The position numbers were made by a program, and so were the translations under genes. This document shows, piece after piece, positions 1 through 7,672 of a stretch of DNA of 64,000 bases (position 1 is its first letter; each line of letters begins with the position of its first letter). The stretch is from Candidatus Kuenenia stuttgartensis (lineage in GTDB: Bacteria; Planctomycetota; Planctomycetia; Pirellulales; UBA1268), in contig CAMBSN010000003.1 of the NCBI GenBank assembly GCA_945870505.1, positions 1-64,000 of the forward strand, in the 5' to 3' direction. Under the pieces are notes generated by a model. It made no database searches. It had not been told where the DNA came from and saw only the letters and a program-made list of their open reading frames with translations.

Positions 1-1934
1 TGCGTGAGTGCACCAAGGACAGCCAGATTGCGGTCCAGCAGTTCGACTTCGTTTGCGTTGGTGTAGAGCCGGCCGGCGGAGGCAAATCCAACGTATGACG
101 AAGTTTTACCGACTGTGAGTTTCCCTCCGTCGGCCTCGATCCATGAACCGTAGGCGGCGGACACATCGCCGGAGATCGCACCAGTGCCCAGAACGTTTGC
201 GCCCGCGCCGAGGGAGATACCGTTGGCAGCGAGAATCGTGCCGCCCGTGAGCGTCGACAGGCCGTTGACGTAGGCGAGGCCCTTCGACTTCAGTTCCAGC
301 GTCGCCGCAGAAGCCGCCGCGAGGCTGCCGGTGGTCGAAAAGCCATTGACGCTCGCGGTGCTGCCCACGATCAGCCGGCCCGCAGTCGCACCGAGGCCGC
401 TGGTGAAAGAGGTTTGACCCGTGAGCGTTGTGGTGCCCGTGCCAGCGTTCTGGACTGTGCCTGTGCCGCTGATGACGCTCGTCGAGTAGGTCAAAGCATC
501 GGAACGATTGAACGCGAGGGCAGCGTTGTTGACCACATTTCCGGCGATGAACCCCGTCGTTCCGCCTGCACCGACTTGCAGCGTGCCATCACTGATCGTC
601 GTGCCGCCCGTGTAGGAGTTGTTCCCTGATAGCGTCAGCGTGCCGGCGCCCTGCTTCGTCACTGCGCCAGTCCCGCTAATGACGCCTGAGTAGGTCGAGG
701 CGTCGGAACGGTTGAACGTGAGGGTGGCGTTATTGACCAAGTTTCCTACAATGGCCCCGGTCGTTCCGCCTGCACCAATCTGGAACACGCCGTCACCGAT
801 CGTCGTGCCGCCCGTGTAGGAGTTGTTCCCCGATAGGGTCAGCGTGCCGGCACCTTGCTTCGTGAGAATGCCGGTGCCACTGATGACACCCGAATAGGTC
901 GAGGCATCGGAGCGGTTGAAGACGAGCGTCCCATTATTAACGAGGCTGCCCGTGCCGCCGAGGAGTACTCCGCTTGTGGTTCCGACACCTATCTGGAGCG
1001 TGCCACCGGCGTTGACGTTGATGGTGCCATACGTGCCCTTCGAGAGCGTGCCGCCGACCGTTACAAGGCCACCCGTCATCAAGAATGTGCCGGTGCCGCT
1101 GCTGCTGCCCACGGCGAGATTGCCGCTGGTGGCCCACGTACCGCTCGACACCGTGGCCGTGCCGTTACTGCCGGCGTTGCTGCCGATATAGCCGGTTGTG
1201 TTGGTGACACTACCGCCGTTCACGTTGAGCGTGCCAGTGCCGCTGCTACCGACGAACAGATTGTTGTTACTCGCCCACGTACCGCTCGACACCGTGGCCG
1301 TGCCGTTACTGCCGGCGGTGGAGCCGAGAACGCCGGACGCGCTACTGACACGTCCGCCCGTCACGTTGAGCGTGCCGGTGCCGCTTCTGCCGACGGTGAG
1401 GTTACCGCTGTTAGCCCACGTGCCGCTGCTCGCCGTGGCTCTACCGTTGCTACCGGCGTAGAAGCCGAGATAGCCGTATGTGTTGGTGATGCTGCCGCCG
1501 TTCACGTTCAGCGTGCCGGTGCCGCTGCCGCCGACCCAGAGGTCGCCAGTTCCCGAACGAATCCACAGCAGCCCCGACGACGCAGAGGTGGTCATGTCCA
1601 GCACAACGGTATTCGCAGCAGCCGACGTGCCGGTCAGGTTCAGTGTGCCGGTGTTCGTCAGCGATAGCGTGCCAGTGCCCGAGATCGTGTTGCTAATGGT
1701 CAGGGTGTTGCCGCTTGACTGATTGAACTGCAGCGTGCCGTTGTCGGTGATGTTGCCCGTGACTGATGCGCCGTCGTTCAAGAGCACGGTGGCGCCGGAA
1801 GAGATCGTCCCTCCCGCATAGACGCCGGTGTAGGTCGTGGTCGCAGCCGTCGAGGAGTCTGCGCAGAGCGAGAGTAGCGAAGCCACGAAGGCGACGAGAG
1901 CAGACCGACATAAACGTGCTCGACCGTCAGCCAT
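1..1934 (-). CDS. secreted autotransporter-associated repeat protein, 3' end outside window
   Basis: The minus frame is open from an ATG at 1934 to the left edge (about 644 codons), so the C-terminus is missing. Reading it gives a signal peptide (basic start, hydrophobic ALVAFVASLLSL stretch, AA cleavage region), then a low-complexity Gly/Thr/Ser/Asn-rich body. Two repeat types are visible. A 47-residue unit (GTLNVNGGS...GSNGTATVSSGTWA) occurs about four times. A 68-residue unit (NRSDASTYSGVISGTG, then GAGTLTLSGNNSYTGGTT) is the classic autotransporter-associated beta strand repeat. A purine-rich GGCGGAG lies 8 nt upstream of the start. Such proteins form long beta-helices at the cell surface or are exported; in planctomycetes they often end in a PEP-CTERM-type sorting tail, which would be off the window. 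Role unknown, probably adhesion or surface structure. Confidence 0.85.
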   Translation of the reverse strand, partial: MADGRARLCRSALVAFVASLLSLCADSSTAATTTYTGVYAGGTISSGATVLLNDGASVTGNITDNGTLQFNQSSGNTLTISNTISGTGTLSLTNTGTLNLTGTSAAANTVVLDMTTSASSGLLWIRSGTGDLWVGGSGTGTLNVNGGSITNTYGYLGFYAGSNGRATASSGTWANSGNLTVGRSGTGTLNVTGGRVSSASGVLGSTAGSNGTATVSSGTWASNNNLFVGSSGTGTLNVNGGSVTNTTGYIGSNAGSNGTATVSSGTWATSGNLAVGSSSGTGTFLMTGGLVTVGGTLSKGTYGTINVNAGGTLQIGVGTTSGVLLGGTGSLVNNGTLVFNRSDASTYSGVISGTGILTKQGAGTLTLSGNNSYTGGTTIGDGVFQIGAGGTTGAIVGNLVNNATLTFNRSDASTYSGVISGTGAVTKQGAGTLTLSGNNSYTGGTTISDGTLQVGAGGTTGFIAGNVVNNAALAFNRSDALTYSTSVISGTGTVQNAGTGTTTLTGQTSFTSGLGATAGRLIVGSTASVNGFSTTGSLAAASAATLELKSKGLAYVNGLSTLTGGTILAANGISLGAGANVLGTGAISGDVSAAYGSWIEADGGKLTVGKTSSYVGFASAGRLYTNANEVELLDRNLAVLGALT

Positions 1935-2086
1935 TGCCACGCTCCGCCCAAATGGTGCCCGGGGAGTCTGTACGCCATCCCTTACATGCGGGGTGTGCAC
2001 ATTGTGGCTATCGCGGCCAAGGGGTCAACGTTTCGGCAGGAATAGACGGCATACGAGTGCAGAAGCCGACCAGAAACTGCGCAGCC

Positions 2087-2347
2087 TCACCCCCACCGCC
2101 ATCTCGGAGGCTCGCCCTTCCACCAGCAGATCACGATAAAGGTGGCGATGAGCGTGCCAAACCCAGCCCAGAACCAGTTGGGATGGCGATCAGCGGGGAC
2201 AAGCACGCAGGGGCCGATGAGCAGGCCGACATAGCCCCCGAGCACGACCCATGCCTGCCATGTGCTCGGCAGGCCCCAACCCCAGCCGTAGGTCTTCGCC
2301 GGGAACCAGTGGCGGGGCTTCGGATGGGGCGGATCCTCAGATGACAT
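2087..2347 (-). CDS. small conserved membrane protein
   Basis: An 86-residue protein. The N-terminal 25 residues are polar and Pro/Trp-rich (KPRHWFPAKTYGWGWG), followed by two hydrophobic segments (about 30-48 and 60-74) and a short C-terminal tail ending KGEPPRWRWG. This layout, with a Trp-rich head, two membrane helices and a conserved WKGEPPRWRWG end, looks like a small bacterial membrane protein family that I recall only as uncharacterised. No good ribosome binding site is visible. It stands alone between the repeat protein and the gene-poor stretch that follows. Function unknown. Confidence 0.7.
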   Translation of the reverse strand: MSSEDPPHPKPRHWFPAKTYGWGWGLPSTWQAWVVLGGYVGLLIGPCVLVPADRHPNWFWAGFGTLIATFIVICWWKGEPPRWRWG

Positions 2348-3000
2348 TGGGTTGTTGGCAGTGGGCAGCGGCGGGAAATGCGAACGGCACCGGGCCGGCT
2401 AAGAACACTGACTTATGCGCACGCTGAATTGACAACAATATCGCCGCGGATGAAGCAGTGTGGTCGCCGGGTACTGCTTTACTCACCCCGTTTCTGAGTC
2501 AGGGCCCATGCTCGCGATGACCGCAGCCCATCCCGGCGGCTATCTGTGAGGCGAGCCGGACCTGACCAACCCTGATTCGCGCAGCCAAGCCCGCGCACGC
2601 CACCATGATCGGCCCCGAAGGCTTGTTGGGCAGAACGCGGCCGCAGTGCTTTTGATGCCCGTGCAGTCCGGCCAGCCCAAGCCCGAGCCAATTCACTGCA
2701 CAGGCACTAGTATTAAGTTTTTTCCCGCACCCTGAGAAACCTACCGGCGTCTTTGTTGTCAATTCAACGCACGCCCCATGTACACAGCCGGCGTTCGCTT
2801 GCGCTCGCCACCCCATGCGCTACGATGGCGGCATGAGTCACGGACGAGCCACGAGGGCCGGCTTGGGGGCGTCGTTGTGCTGCCGGCGGGTGAGCATGGG
2901 GTCGAGCCAAACAAGCCCTCTGGTAAGCGCTGGGAGCCCTTCTCGGTGGTGTTCGCGGGGAGGGCTGGGCTGGAGCGAACTGGGCGACGTCGTGGGGCAT
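2348..3000. other. gene-poor stretch at the left of the integrative element
   Basis: I see no convincing gene in these 650 bases. Short open frames exist on both strands but have atypical composition and no ribosome binding sites. Two places carry a related word, AACAAGCC(T/C)TC(G/T)GG: one on the minus strand near 2625 and one on the plus strand near 2909. They suggest copies of a dispersed non-coding repeat. The left junction of the element probably lies in or left of this stretch, but no copy of the tRNA-Ser 3' end could be found by eye. Confidence 0.5.
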
Positions 3001-3327
3001 ATGCGGCTCACGCTGCCGCCCGCCAAGCCCGTGGTCGTGAGGGCGGCTACACTGGATCCCGGGCTATTGGGAACGTGTGCGCGGCGGCCGGAGAGGTTCG
3101 TCATCAGGCTGAATAAGGCCCTGACGGACGCCGAGGCCACCGAGACGCTGCTCCACGAATGGGCCCACGCATTGGCATGGAGTTTCACCTTCGACAGACT
3201 GGCTAGAACTCCTGACACCACCCGGGAAGCCTTTGAAGCCGCCGCCCATGACGAGGCTTGGGGGTGCGCTTATTCGCGGGTGTGGCGGGAATACGTGAGG
3301 ATGCACGATGCCGAAGATGCCAAGTGA
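3001..3327 (+). CDS. small HExxH zinc-peptidase-like protein
   Basis: A protein of 108 residues from the ATG at 3001. Around residues 48-58 it has LLHEWAHALAW, a clear HExxH zinc-binding motif, followed by an acidic/His-rich stretch (EAAAHDEAWG) that could supply the third ligand. It resembles the short metalloprotease-fold proteins (IrrE/SprT-like) common on phages and integrative elements. The frame is open further upstream (ATGs at 2815 and 2896), but that part overlaps the repeat-like DNA and has unlikely composition, so the start at 3001 is preferred; this is a judgement. The 3' end overlaps the next gene by 20 bases, suggesting co-transcription. Substrate unknown. Confidence 0.65.
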   Translation: MRLTLPPAKPVVVRAATLDPGLLGTCARRPERFVIRLNKALTDAEATETLLHEWAHALAWSFTFDRLARTPDTTREAFEAAAHDEAWGCAYSRVWREYVRMHDAEDAK

Positions 3328-4069
3328 AGAGATTGACGTAAAGGCTGGGGAGTCGAATCTCCTGCCAATACTGGACCACCTCGCGTGGCTGGCCGAGCGC
3401 GTTGCCGACAAGGCCAACGCCGGCCGGGCCTATGATGCCGCGCTGCTGACCTACAACGCCGCGGTCATGCTGGAGTGGCGATTTAGGTTTCCGCTTGGCG
3501 ATTGGGCTGTCCCACCGGATAGCCCTCGATGGGCCGAGGCCGCCAAACTCGTGGACGACCTCTCGATGTCGTCCCGGGCGATCGTCGAGAAGGTTGAGGC
3601 TGCGCCGAAGAAGAAAGCCGACGCCTACCGGCCCAAGTTGAGGATGCTCATCAAGAGAGTGCTCAAGAAACTACCGGCCGTACTCTCGGTGCGAACTCCG
3701 AAGCCGGCTTATATGCCCGCGCTGGACTGGTCGCCCAACGTCCGGCTGCTCATGGACGAGTTTCTGGACGCCCATCGGCACGAGTACGCCGACGCGATCA
3801 AGAAGGGCTTGGCTGCCGGCAAGGCAGACAGCGTCGGCCCGGAGGCGGCCCTGAGCGAAGCCATCGCGAGCCTCCTGTACGTGCACACCTCGCAAGGTAT
3901 GGCAGCCCAGTCTGTAGACCACCGCCGCTCGCTCGGCCAAATGGCGTCGGGATTTCTCAAGACCGCCGTCGAGGACCTACCGGATGGCGTGCCTGCAGCC
4001 CAGAAGAAGCGATGGCGCCGGTTGGCCAAATGGTTCGCTGCCGATAGCGCCGACGCCAAGGTGAAGTAG
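3308..4069 (+). CDS. element-encoded protein of unknown function
   Basis: A protein of 253 residues, mostly helical by composition, with Lys/Arg-rich patches (KKKADAYRPKLRMLIKRVLKK at about 100-120). No signal peptide, membrane segment or recognised motif was found. It overlaps the peptidase-like gene by 20 bases and is followed after 10 bases by the Lys-rich protein at 4080, so the three probably form one operon in the left arm of the element. Family unknown; it might be an abortive-infection or regulatory protein, but nothing in the sequence shows this. Confidence 0.65.
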   Translation: MPKMPSEEIDVKAGESNLLPILDHLAWLAERVADKANAGRAYDAALLTYNAAVMLEWRFRFPLGDWAVPPDSPRWAEAAKLVDDLSMSSRAIVEKVEAAPKKKADAYRPKLRMLIKRVLKKLPAVLSVRTPKPAYMPALDWSPNVRLLMDEFLDAHRHEYADAIKKGLAAGKADSVGPEAALSEAIASLLYVHTSQGMAAQSVDHRRSLGQMASGFLKTAVEDLPDGVPAAQKKRWRRLAKWFAADSADAKVK

Positions 4070-4079
4070 CCCTCGCGCC

Positions 4080-5096
4080 ATGGCCAAGAAAAAGAAAAAA
4101 GCCGCCAAGCGGGTGGCGAAGCGGGCCGGGAAACGATCCACCAAGCGTGGGCAAGTGGTTGCGAAGCGCGCGGCACGGAAGAAGTCCGAGGGGCCGGCTG
4201 TGGATCGGTCGCTTCCTGAGAGTCACGTGGCGCTTCCGCAGGCCGACGCGCTCAAGACGCTAGCCGATGCCGTGCTTGGCCTGACGGCCAGCAACGAACA
4301 AATCGTGCGGGAACAGCGCGAGCATCGCCTTACCTTGGAGATGCTCTTGGAGTCCGTCGCCAAAGGCTCCGCTGCTATGGACCGCATCGAGGCGGCCCAG
4401 CAGGCTCCACCGCGAGACCCGAGCCTTGACGTGCCGGCGAGCGTGGCAGTGAAGCGATTCTTTTTTGCCGGGGCGTGCGCACATCTAAACCTCGTTCGGC
4501 CGACACCTGCGATCGTCGGCCGAGCGATGCACACCACCAACGCCACCTCTCGCACAACGGCGAGGAGTCCGTATGTATTGTTCAACGAGATCCACACATC
4601 GATGCTACTTGCGTTCGGCCTGAAGGCATCGACTCCCGCGGCCCCTGTGACGACGGCAAGAGACTTCATTCACCTCGACGCGGAAATGGTTGACGTGATA
4701 GAGGACCGATCCAAGCGACCAAAAAAGAAACATTGGAAGTTCTACGAAAGCCAGTTGGGGCCGCGCCTCCGGCTTCTTGTGAACATGAGGCTTGCCAACG
4801 TTGACCCGAACAATGTGGGAGAGCGGATCGATTACGACCGCTACCTAACGAAGTTGGGGCAAGAGTTGTTCGACGGCTGGCCGGACTGGAACGACACGAC
4901 TGGCGGAATTGGCATCTTGGACGACGTTCCGGCATCAATAATGGGTGTGTCCAAGGTGGTAGGGCCGGCTGGATCGAAGCCCACTCCTGCAACTATGACT
5001 ACACCTGCGCCAGAGCCCGCGCCCGAATCTGCGCCCACACCTGCGCCCAAGCCCGACGCTGGCGCCGAGCCTGAGCCTACTTCGCCGGCTCCGTGA
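4080..5096 (+). CDS. Lys-rich N-terminus, Pro/Ala/Glu-rich tail protein of unknown function
   Basis: A protein of 338 residues. The first 35 are strongly basic (KKKKKAAKR..., KRSTKRG..., RAARKK), like a histone H1-type or nucleic-acid binding tail. A heptad-like segment follows at about 55-110 (LKTLADAVLGLTASNEQIV...), probably coiled coil. A central domain of about 180 residues is unrecognised. The last 45 residues are a (P/A/E)-rich linker-like tail (APEPAPESAPTPAPKP). Its 3' end overlaps the convergent polymerase gene by 20 bases, so the two transcripts meet tail to tail. It is likely nucleic-acid associated from its charge only; function unknown. Confidence 0.65.
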   Translation: MAKKKKKAAKRVAKRAGKRSTKRGQVVAKRAARKKSEGPAVDRSLPESHVALPQADALKTLADAVLGLTASNEQIVREQREHRLTLEMLLESVAKGSAAMDRIEAAQQAPPRDPSLDVPASVAVKRFFFAGACAHLNLVRPTPAIVGRAMHTTNATSRTTARSPYVLFNEIHTSMLLAFGLKASTPAAPVTTARDFIHLDAEMVDVIEDRSKRPKKKHWKFYESQLGPRLRLLVNMRLANVDPNNVGERIDYDRYLTKLGQELFDGWPDWNDTTGGIGILDDVPASIMGVSKVVGPAGSKPTPATMTTPAPEPAPESAPTPAPKPDAGAEPEPTSPAP

Positions 5097-7569
5097 CCGT
5101 GACCTTGTCGGCCTTGCTGAACGACCGGCGGACCTCGGTCTCGACGCGGACGTTGGCGCCGGGCACGACCGTCTGCATGCCCGTGATCATGAGCCGCTCG
5201 ATGTCGGCGATCTTGGCGGGGAGAGTCTCGTCCTCGGGCACCTCGATGATGACCTCGTCGTGGATGAAGTTCACGATCGTGTAGCCGGCGCGCATGAGGC
5301 CCCAGAGAGCGTAGATGGCACCGTCGGCCGCGAGCCCCTGCATGATGCCGTTTCTGCACGCGGCGTAACTGGCGTTGGCCCGGAGCCTACCCGTCGCTGT
5401 GATGACCGGCTCGCGGCTATAGATCCTGCTGACGGCATCCCGGAGCCGCTTCGAGGGCTTTCGCTCTCGAAGGGCGTCGCAGAGTTTGTCGTCCAGTTCG
5501 TCGGTGGGGAGCCGTGCCGCCGCCTGCCAGAAGTACTCGATCTCGGCGGCTGAATATGGGCGGGGCTGGTTGCCGGATTCCGGGAGCGGGTTGGTCATCG
5601 GGGCGGGTGACTCAAGCACCTTCAGAAGCATGCCGCCGAGCCACCCCGCGGGCAGGTCGTCTTCGGGCTTGGGGAATAGCCGAGGTTTGCCTGTCGCCGC
5701 GTAATAGGCCGCCGGCGTGAGCCCCAACGCGCGGGCAATTTCGAGGCCCCCATTCACCCGCTCGCTCAAGTGCGCGGTCAACTCGGGGCACAGGGTCTCG
5801 TACGCCTGCATGCGTTCCCGGACCTGCTCCTCGGTCAGGTCGACACCGTAGTCGTTCTTGGCCTGCTTCTGGATGGTCTTCCCACCCAGACCTCCGGGGC
5901 GGCCGAGCGACACCGGTTTGGCGGCGTTACGCTCATCATCGGTCACGTCCTCCGGGGCCTTGCCGAGCACGTACGCCGCGATCAACCGGTGCATGTCGCC
6001 GCCGCCCGCAATGATGTCATGCAGGCTGCCGCCGAAGCCGAGTTGGTGTTTCCAAGCCCAACCCAGCGTGACTAGTTCAATCGTCTTGTAGTCCAGCACC
6101 ACAAACACGTTCCCCGGGGCCGGCACGAAGCAGCCCCGGATCGTCGTGGCGTGGTTTTCAGTGGCGGCCCGTTCCTTCGGTAAGTTCTGGAGATTGAACC
6201 CGCCGACGTCTTTCTTGCCGCCGTTGCAACTCGTCCGGCCGGTGTTCATGAGGTACTCGAAATTTCCGTGGACGCGTTTCCCGGACACCATCTTCTTGGC
6301 GTAGGTCGAGAGGAGTTTTGTGGCCTGCCGGTGCCTGAGCAGGACTTCGAGCACTGGGTCCAAGCCGGCGAGTTCCTTCAGTTGCTCCTCGCTCGTCGCA
6401 ATCTGGCCGGTCTCTGTATAGATCAGTGGTAGGGTTTCGCCCGCCTGCTTGTGCTCATTGGCTAGCCGTTCGATGCGTTTGACGAGGGCGGAGGTCTTGC
6501 CGGCGCCCTCAACAGGAAGTCCAGCCAGAGCGAGCGTTCGGCGGGTCTCGGCGACGATCTGTTCGAGGACGGCCAACTTTTCCTCGCGGCGGGCTTGGTC
6601 GATGAGGACCCCCGTGCGCGAGATCTTGTCCGTGACGATGCTAGCCCTGAGTTGGATGTCGTGGGTGCCGGGGCCGTGTTTCTTCCGCTGTTCGGCGAGC
6701 CATTTTTCACCCGCATAGCCATAGGCCCCGACCGCGATGGTTTTGATGACGTCTAGTTCGGGCTTCAGTCGCTCGAACAGAAGCCACGTCGCTACCGGGT
6801 CTCCTGCGGCGTATTGGAGGTATTGGGCCGGGTACGCTTCGAGGGGCTTGCCGTGGTACCTGCCGAATGTGAGCCGGACAGATTCGCCGTCCGGAGTCTT
6901 GTCGTCCTTGGGGAGCGACAGGGAGAGGTAATGGCTCGCGCAGTAGTCGAGCGAGCACTGGTTCCGCGCCGAGTGCCCAACCGTGCCGAGCGAAAGCAGC
7001 CGGGCGAGGATCAGCGTATCGGCTACTCTTCCGGCCTCGACGCGGGAATAAACGTCAATTGAAAGCCCTCTCCGATCGTGAGCCGCCTGCAGTACCGGCA
7101 GATCGAAGGCGGCGTTGTGGAAGATGAGCGGGTTGGCGGGGTGGCTGGCCAAGAAGGCGGGCATGTCCGTGGCCAAGATGAACCAGCCCTGCCGCCCGTC
7201 GAAGGCTGCTCCCAAGACGAGCGTGGGCACGTGCGCTGGGCGCGTGTCGTCGATCTTGGTCGTTTCAGTGTCCAGTGCGAAGCGGCCGGTGATGACGCGG
7301 CCAAGGGTGGGTTCCCAGAGGCGGAACAGGTACTGGTCGGGCCCGAGGGTGAGGACGAAGCCCCCGGAGGGTGAAAGGGTGAAGCAGGGCGAAGTGAAGT
7401 TTCGGGGCACTTCACCCTCGTTTGGGCCTTGTTTTCCAGTGTTTTTCGCACTTGGGTGAAGAGGTGAAGTGAAATCAGCATCTCTTCGGCCTAGATGCAC
7501 ACACTCCTCCCCATGCCCATATCCAAGACTGAGAGATTTTTCCTTTACAGATTTTGGTTTTGACTTCAC
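5077..7569 (-). CDS. family A DNA polymerase (phage/element type) with 3'-5' exonuclease domain
   Basis: An 830-residue template-directed DNA polymerase. The exonuclease domain shows Exo I (DTET, 100-103) and Exo II (NAAFDLPVL, from 152). The polymerase domain shows TGRTS with NLQNLP (443-464), motif A DYKTIEL (493-499), motif B RNAAKPVSLGRPGGLG (547-562) and motif C HDE (770-772). Motif B departs from the cellular K...NFG..YG pattern and resembles the GFPGGLG version that I recall from phage polymerases. There is no 5'-nuclease domain. The first 70 residues are encoded by a repeat-rich inverted repeat and look artificial, so the true start may lie further in (for example a GTG at 7410). It follows the helicase gene on the same strand and probably replicates the element. 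Confidence 0.9.
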   Translation of the reverse strand: MKSKPKSVKEKSLSLGYGHGEECVHLGRRDADFTSPLHPSAKNTGKQGPNEGEVPRNFTSPCFTLSPSGGFVLTLGPDQYLFRLWEPTLGRVITGRFALDTETTKIDDTRPAHVPTLVLGAAFDGRQGWFILATDMPAFLASHPANPLIFHNAAFDLPVLQAAHDRRGLSIDVYSRVEAGRVADTLILARLLSLGTVGHSARNQCSLDYCASHYLSLSLPKDDKTPDGESVRLTFGRYHGKPLEAYPAQYLQYAAGDPVATWLLFERLKPELDVIKTIAVGAYGYAGEKWLAEQRKKHGPGTHDIQLRASIVTDKISRTGVLIDQARREEKLAVLEQIVAETRRTLALAGLPVEGAGKTSALVKRIERLANEHKQAGETLPLIYTETGQIATSEEQLKELAGLDPVLEVLLRHRQATKLLSTYAKKMVSGKRVHGNFEYLMNTGRTSCNGGKKDVGGFNLQNLPKERAATENHATTIRGCFVPAPGNVFVVLDYKTIELVTLGWAWKHQLGFGGSLHDIIAGGGDMHRLIAAYVLGKAPEDVTDDERNAAKPVSLGRPGGLGGKTIQKQAKNDYGVDLTEEQVRERMQAYETLCPELTAHLSERVNGGLEIARALGLTPAAYYAATGKPRLFPKPEDDLPAGWLGGMLLKVLESPAPMTNPLPESGNQPRPYSAAEIEYFWQAAARLPTDELDDKLCDALRERKPSKRLRDAVSRIYSREPVITATGRLRANASYAACRNGIMQGLAADGAIYALWGLMRAGYTIVNFIHDEVIIEVPEDETLPAKIADIERLMITGMQTVVPGANVRVETEVRRSFSKADKVTVTEPAK
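7367..7474 (+). repeat. inverted repeat arm A with GGTGAAGTG-type iterons
   Basis: This arm contains repeated GGGTGAA/GGTGAAGTGAA words and their complements. Read on the plus strand it aligns over about 108 bases with the minus strand of 7563-7672: GAGGGTGAA, a GAAGTG box, CACTTCACCCTCGTTTGG, a CTTGTTTT box and GGTGAAGAGGTGAAGT appear in the same order in both. Within the arm, GAAGTG and CACTTCACCC also form a local hairpin. It lies inside the 5' end of the polymerase reading frame. Candidate origin, operator or recombination site. Confidence 0.7.
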
Positions 7570-7672
7570 CTCTTCACCCTCCGCATGAAAGTGCCTTGTT
7601 TTCTAGATCCAAACGAGGGTGAAGTGAACTTTTTGGGCACTTCACCCTGCTTCACCTCTTCACCCTCGCCCC
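7563..7672 (-). repeat. inverted repeat arm B with GGTGAAGTG-type iterons
   Basis: This is the partner of arm A in opposite orientation, separated from it by about 90 bases. Its plus-strand text holds CACCTCTTCACCCT twice and AAACGAGGGTGAAGTGAA once. It spans the annotated start of the polymerase and the last codons of the helicase. The arms are imperfect copies (several substitutions and short gaps), so they look like maintained or duplicated protein-binding repeats rather than a recent duplication. Confidence 0.7.

Noticed and set aside
855-1667. Plus-strand 270-residue open frame over the repeat protein
   Set aside because: It is the antisense shadow of the repeat-rich minus-strand gene; Gly/Thr/Ser codon repeats give long frames on the other strand, and it has no ribosome binding site or recognisable motif.
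2499-2816. 105-residue minus frame in the gene-poor stretch
   Set aside because: Composition is unlike a protein, it overlaps a repeat-like word and there is no ribosome binding site; treated as repeat-like non-coding DNA.
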